Below, piece by piece: positions 2,470-5,752 of a DNA stretch of 5,752 nucleotides. Within the stretch, counting starts at the first letter, position 1. Each line of letters starts with the position of its first letter. Source of the stretch: Deltaproteobacteria bacterium (lineage in GTDB: Bacteria > Myxococcota > XYA12-FULL-58-9 > JAUUZB01); contig JAUUZB010000328.1 of the NCBI GenBank assembly GCA_030590185.1, positions 1-5,752 on the forward strand, given 5' to 3'. The position numbers and the translations under genes are program-made. Below the pieces are notes generated by a model. That model worked only from the letters and a program-made list of their open reading frames with translations, was not told where the DNA came from and searched no databases.

Positions 2470-5388
2470 GGTCCGGCGGCGCCGCCCGGGGCAACGGTCG
2501 ATCTATTGTTCAACGCCCCGGGCTGTCTCGGCTCCGGCGCGAACCACATGAGCTTCGTGATCCCGTTGTTCGAGCACTTTGAGAACAACCCGGGCGACGT
2601 GCTGGTGGTCAGCGTCGGCGAGGCGGCGCTGTCCGCTGGCGACCGCTACGTATTTCCCATGCGCGACTTCACCGACACGACCGCGGCGCGCCGTTGGGTG
2701 AGCGGGCCGGCCTACTTCTTCCCCGAGGTGCTCGCCGATGATCTGCCCGTGCTGGTGAGCCCCAACGAGGTCCTCTTTCAGATCCCCTATAACCCGGAGC
2801 TCGACTGGCTGGAGGTGGTTGAGCAGGAGGCGGGCATCAACCGGCGCTTCCCGAACCTGCGCCGCACCACCGGCCGCCTGGTACGCCACGTCGATGACCA
2901 GGGCTCGGCGGTGGTGCTCGAGATAGGGGAGGGGCCTCACCCGCCGCCGTCGCCTGACCTTTTGGACTACACCCCGCAATTTGGCGGGGTGAGCTTCGTG
3001 ACCACTCCGGAGAGCCAGGCCGCGGTTTACATGCTCGGCCGGCGCATTGGCCGCGGCAGCCGCATCAAGGCCGACCTCGGTCAGCTGCGAGGTGAGGCGC
3101 CGAGCCCTCCCTTGGTGTTGCAGCCCGGTGGGGTCGCGGGGCCTTCCCAGGGGCCGGCCCTACAGCGGTTCTGTGCCGTCGCGGCCCAACAGGCTGGGGT
3201 CGACGTGCTCGTACCCTCGGCGATGGAGCTCGGCCTCGGCCCGGATCGTCTCACCGAGCTCGCGGCACAGCACGGCCTGCGCTACCTGGCCGCCAACCTC
3301 GAGATCGCCGGGACCGCGGCCCAGCCCTTCCCCCGCTACCTGCTCACCCGCATCGACGATCTCTGGGTGGCGGTGATCGGCATGGTGGGCGCCAACCAAC
3401 TGCAGGAGCTCTCCACCGCCGGCCGCGCCGGTTGGACGTTGCGCGACCCGGAGCTCGCCCTCGAGGAGGCCGCCGCGCTGATCCATCGGGAGCTTGGCCG
3501 CCGGCCTGATCTCTCGTTGCTCCTGGTGCCGGAATACGATCCGGACGTCGACAGGGCGATCGATGCCGGCTGGGTCGACGGCGTGATCGGCGGCGGCAGC
3601 GGCACGGACCTGCGTCGCATCCACCGGCGACACGAGATCCGACCGACGGTCGACGTGGATTACCAATCCCGGTTCCAGCAGCCGGTCTTTCGGGTGCGGG
3701 TCGGTGGCGGTCGAGTGGGGCGCCTGCGCGCCCAGTTCGTAGGGCCCTCGGCCAGCGGCTGGCAGCTAACCGGAGTCGAGGAGGAGGCCTGGGCGGTGAT
3801 GGAGCCGGGGGATCGGGATCGCGAACAGGAACGGGCCTGGCGCTCCCTGGAGGAGGAGCGCATCGAGACCGCGACGCGCATCCTGCTGCCCGACCCGGCC
3901 CGGGTGGTCGCCGGGGACGAGGCGCTGAGCGCCATGGTGTGGGGCGACCGCATCCTGCATCGCGGCCGGTGGCGGCCCTACCCGGAGGCGTACCCAGCGG
4001 TCTTTTCCGACGCGCTCTGGATGCGGGTGGTCACCAACGCCATGGCACTCGAGTTGGCAACGGAGGTGGCCCTGAGCCGCAACCTGGACCGGCGGGCGGA
4101 GATCGTCGGCGCGGTGCCGCGCTGGGTGGTCGAGAAATGGGTGCCGAGCTCCGACGCGATCCGGCGCGTGCGGTTGAGCGGCAAGCTTCTAAACGAGATC
4201 GCGACCTTCGTGGCCCAACAGCGGTTGAGCGGCGGACCGCCGAACGCCTTGTTGTTTGCCGCGGGCTTGGACCCGGCGGCCGGTTTGATCCGCGGTAGAA
4301 CGATCGACGCGGACCAGCGCTACTGGGTGGCGCTCACCGACGCGGTGATCGAGCTGCTCGGGACGAGCGCTGGGATCGCGGTGACCGGCGCCGAGGCGAA
4401 GTTCATCTCCGACGACCGGGGTTGGGTCGCGGATCCGTCGGGCAGCGAAATCCTGCTGCGCGACTTGATCCTCGCGACCCTGGAACGGGAGGCGGCACAG
4501 CCCGGTGCGGCCGGCGGCCCCGGCGTGCCGCTGGCCTTTCTCGAGGCGCTGGTTGCTGATCTGGCGGCGATACGCGAGCCGCAGTGGAGCCTCAATATTG
4601 AGGAGATCTCCCTGCGTGGCTCGATCTACGGCAACACCGCGAACGTCGCCGCCTACGCGGGCACCGGCGAGACCCGGCTCACCTCCCCCGACAACACCAC
4701 CCTCGTCGGCCGGGGCCGCATTGCCATGCTCTACGACGACCCCAGCCTGGCCTGGGAGACGCGGCTCAACGCCGAATTCAGCCAGCAGTTCGGCGACGAG
4801 ATCGATGAGCAAAACCCGATCGATGATCTGCGCGCCTCGACCGATCTACGGCTCAACGCCTTTGAGGTCATGGTCGGAGAGGCCGGCACGACCCTCAAGC
4901 CGTACGTGCGGCTCGAGCTCGACACGGAGTTCACGCCGCCGCCCGACCCCGACGATGAGGATGCCACCCTGCCGCATCAGAAGAAGGCGCGCGCCGACGC
5001 CGGTCTGCACCTCAGCCCGAGCCAGTACGTCGACGTGGTCAAGCTCGGCGGGGTGTTTGAAGTTGATTTCTCTGACCCCGAGGATACGAGCCAGAGCGCT
5101 GGTCTGAACCTCTCCTACGAGCTCAAGTGGGCGCTGACGCCTTATCTGGTGTGGACCAGCCGCTTGAGCCTGCGCTACCTGATCGACGACGGTAGCGAGG
5201 CGACGGATGAGCTCGGCTTGGTCATCGAGTCCTACAATAAGCTGTCGGTCCCGGTCAGCGATGCGATCAGTCTGTTCGCCGAGCTCGACCTCTATGGCGC
5301 CCAGGGGCGGGGTGCGTTGACTCGCGAGATGGCCGCGAGTTGGCTGGTGTCGGGCGGGATTGAGCTCGCCTGGTTGATCAAGTCGTGA
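2332..5388 (+). CDS. Secreted metal-less 5'-nucleotidase/UshA-like protein with C-terminal beta-barrel
   Basis: About 1018 residues. A signal peptide is visible: Arg-containing n-region, hydrophobic core 27-42 and AHA (44-46) as cleavage site. Residues ~55-470 follow the order of the metallophosphoesterase half of UshA-type nucleotidases, but the metal ligands look replaced. No Asp-x-His is present near 58-67 (LLFNAPGCLG), GD becomes GE (96-97), GNHE becomes SAME (296-299), and GGHSHT becomes GGGSGT (420-425). Residues ~525-720 resemble the 5'-nucleotidase C-terminal domain: PSSDAIRRVRLSG (605-617) matches PFxNxLxxxxLTG, and FAAGLDP (642-648) and YWVALTD (664-670) fit later motifs. The NGGGIR nucleotide-site loop reads SRNLDRR (582-588). 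From ~752 to the end, alternating hydrophobic strands with polar loops, one strongly acidic (869-878), suggest an outer-membrane barrel, although the last residue is not aromatic. Catalysis looks unlikely; binding or structural roles are inferred. The GTG start has no clear ribosome binding site, so the N-terminus is uncertain. Confidence 0.72.
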   Translation: MLRISRTGPTPLLNRDPLLNPLSPAPFPILLVAAAGILLGSLPAHAGPAAPPGATVDLLFNAPGCLGSGANHMSFVIPLFEHFENNPGDVLVVSVGEAALSAGDRYVFPMRDFTDTTAARRWVSGPAYFFPEVLADDLPVLVSPNEVLFQIPYNPELDWLEVVEQEAGINRRFPNLRRTTGRLVRHVDDQGSAVVLEIGEGPHPPPSPDLLDYTPQFGGVSFVTTPESQAAVYMLGRRIGRGSRIKADLGQLRGEAPSPPLVLQPGGVAGPSQGPALQRFCAVAAQQAGVDVLVPSAMELGLGPDRLTELAAQHGLRYLAANLEIAGTAAQPFPRYLLTRIDDLWVAVIGMVGANQLQELSTAGRAGWTLRDPELALEEAAALIHRELGRRPDLSLLLVPEYDPDVDRAIDAGWVDGVIGGGSGTDLRRIHRRHEIRPTVDVDYQSRFQQPVFRVRVGGGRVGRLRAQFVGPSASGWQLTGVEEEAWAVMEPGDRDREQERAWRSLEEERIETATRILLPDPARVVAGDEALSAMVWGDRILHRGRWRPYPEAYPAVFSDALWMRVVTNAMALELATEVALSRNLDRRAEIVGAVPRWVVEKWVPSSDAIRRVRLSGKLLNEIATFVAQQRLSGGPPNALLFAAGLDPAAGLIRGRTIDADQRYWVALTDAVIELLGTSAGIAVTGAEAKFISDDRGWVADPSGSEILLRDLILATLEREAAQPGAAGGPGVPLAFLEALVADLAAIREPQWSLNIEEISLRGSIYGNTANVAAYAGTGETRLTSPDNTTLVGRGRIAMLYDDPSLAWETRLNAEFSQQFGDEIDEQNPIDDLRASTDLRLNAFEVMVGEAGTTLKPYVRLELDTEFTPPPDPDDEDATLPHQKKARADAGLHLSPSQYVDVVKLGGVFEVDFSDPEDTSQSAGLNLSYELKWALTPYLVWTSRLSLRYLIDDGSEATDELGLVIESYNKLSVPVSDAISLFAELDLYGAQGRGALTREMAASWLVSGGIELAWLIKS

Positions 5389-5752
5389 GCGCCGCGAGCC
5401 TCTCCACCAGCCGATCGATGTCGCTGGCGTCGTTGTAGGCGTGGGGCGAGATGCGTAGGCCGCCGCTGCGGACCGACACCGAGATCCCTTGGCGGGCGAG
5501 CTCGGCGGCGAGCTCAGCGGCGTCGCCGGGCGGGTGCAGGATGAGGATCCCGGCGCGTTCCTCCGCTGACGGACCCACGCCCCAACCACGGGCGGTGGCG
5601 CGTTCCTCGAGTTGCTCGAGCAGTTCGCGAACCCGGCGCTCGATGTTCGCCACGCCGAGGTCCTCGAGCATCTCGAGCGCCGCGCCCAGACCATAGATCA
5701 ACGCGTAGGCCGGGCTTCCCTCCTCGAGCTTCTGGGCGTCCTCGCGCAGCTC
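5378..5752 (-). CDS. Class V aminotransferase-fold PLP enzyme, C-terminal fragment
   Basis: Only the last 124 residues are in the window; the reading frame runs off the right edge. It reads KLEEGSPAYALIYGLGAALEML, the class V pattern of a Glu-Gly-(S/T)-P turn followed by a helix (compare the family's RFExGTP...GLxAALE), then LEDLGVANIERRV and a C-terminal domain ending in GGLRISPHAYNDASDIDRLVERL. The Arg in RISPHxYN corresponds to the substrate-carboxylate-binding Arg of the family. RISPH-YN is closer to isopenicillin-N-epimerase/EgtE-like and related class V proteins than to SufS cysteine desulfurases, which usually have R-AS. The PLP lysine lies outside the window, so the reaction cannot be named. 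Its stop codon overlaps the end of the plus-strand nucleotidase-like gene by 11 bp, so the two transcripts converge with no room for a terminator between them. The true start is off the window. Confidence 0.85.
   Translation of the reverse strand, partial: ELREDAQKLEEGSPAYALIYGLGAALEMLEDLGVANIERRVRELLEQLEERATARGWGVGPSAEERAGILILHPPGDAAELAAELARQGISVSVRSGGLRISPHAYNDASDIDRLVERLAALTT

Noticed and set aside
4846..5694. Minus-strand open frame of 282 codons at the right end
   Set aside because: It is out of frame with the aminotransferase fragment and runs antisense to the barrel domain. The frame ending at 5378 carries the real family motifs.
1..5752. CRISPR array, insertion sequence, tRNA or rRNA
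   Set aside because: No regularly spaced repeats, transposase motifs, terminal inverted repeats around a gene, or tRNA/rRNA signatures were seen on either strand.

Overview
The window is high-GC bacterial DNA. A long secreted protein that ends in a probable outer-membrane beta-barrel, together with clear Shine-Dalgarno sites, points to a Gram-negative. The style suits Acidobacteriota, Myxococcota or a related environmental lineage, but that placement is inference and the window holds no phylogenetic marker.

Layout: (i) 1-790 has no convincing gene. It is mostly GC-rich and hairpin-prone, with AT-richer islands near 10-30, 340-380 and 598-667. Each island carries a dyad of the same design (TGACR-N2-YGTCATA or a close variant), and the last one abuts a TATAAT box. 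(ii) 791-1771 encodes a free-standing FabD-type malonyl/acyl-CoA:ACP acyltransferase, starting at TTG behind a good ribosome binding site. (iii) 1772-1990 is an unusually long, hairpin-rich spacer. (iv) 1991-2254 encodes an 87-residue acyl carrier protein with an Asn-Ser-Leu instead of Asp-Ser-Leu attachment motif. (v) 2332-5388 encodes a secreted protein of about 1018 residues, built like a 5'-nucleotidase/UshA protein whose metal ligands all appear to be gone, with a predicted C-terminal beta-barrel. (vi) 5378-5752 (minus strand) is the C-terminal end of a class V PLP-dependent aminotransferase-fold enzyme, overlapping the preceding gene tail to tail by 11 bp.

The acyltransferase and the carrier protein very probably work together: the first would load a malonyl-type unit from CoA onto the phosphopantetheine arm of the second. 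The carrier protein resembles the dedicated donor ACPs of HMG-synthase-like (beta-branching) polyketide cassettes, such as those of curacin-type pathways. The pair may therefore be the edge or a remnant of a trans-acyltransferase polyketide or related acyl-modification cluster. The decarboxylating ketosynthase, HMG-synthase and enoyl-CoA hydratases of such a cassette are not in the window, so this remains a hypothesis. The secreted pseudo-nucleotidase and the aminotransferase show no obvious link to the pair.

Most worth a second look are the repeated dyads upstream of the acyltransferase, the orphan acyltransferase/ACP pair, and the metal-less nucleotidase fused to a barrel.
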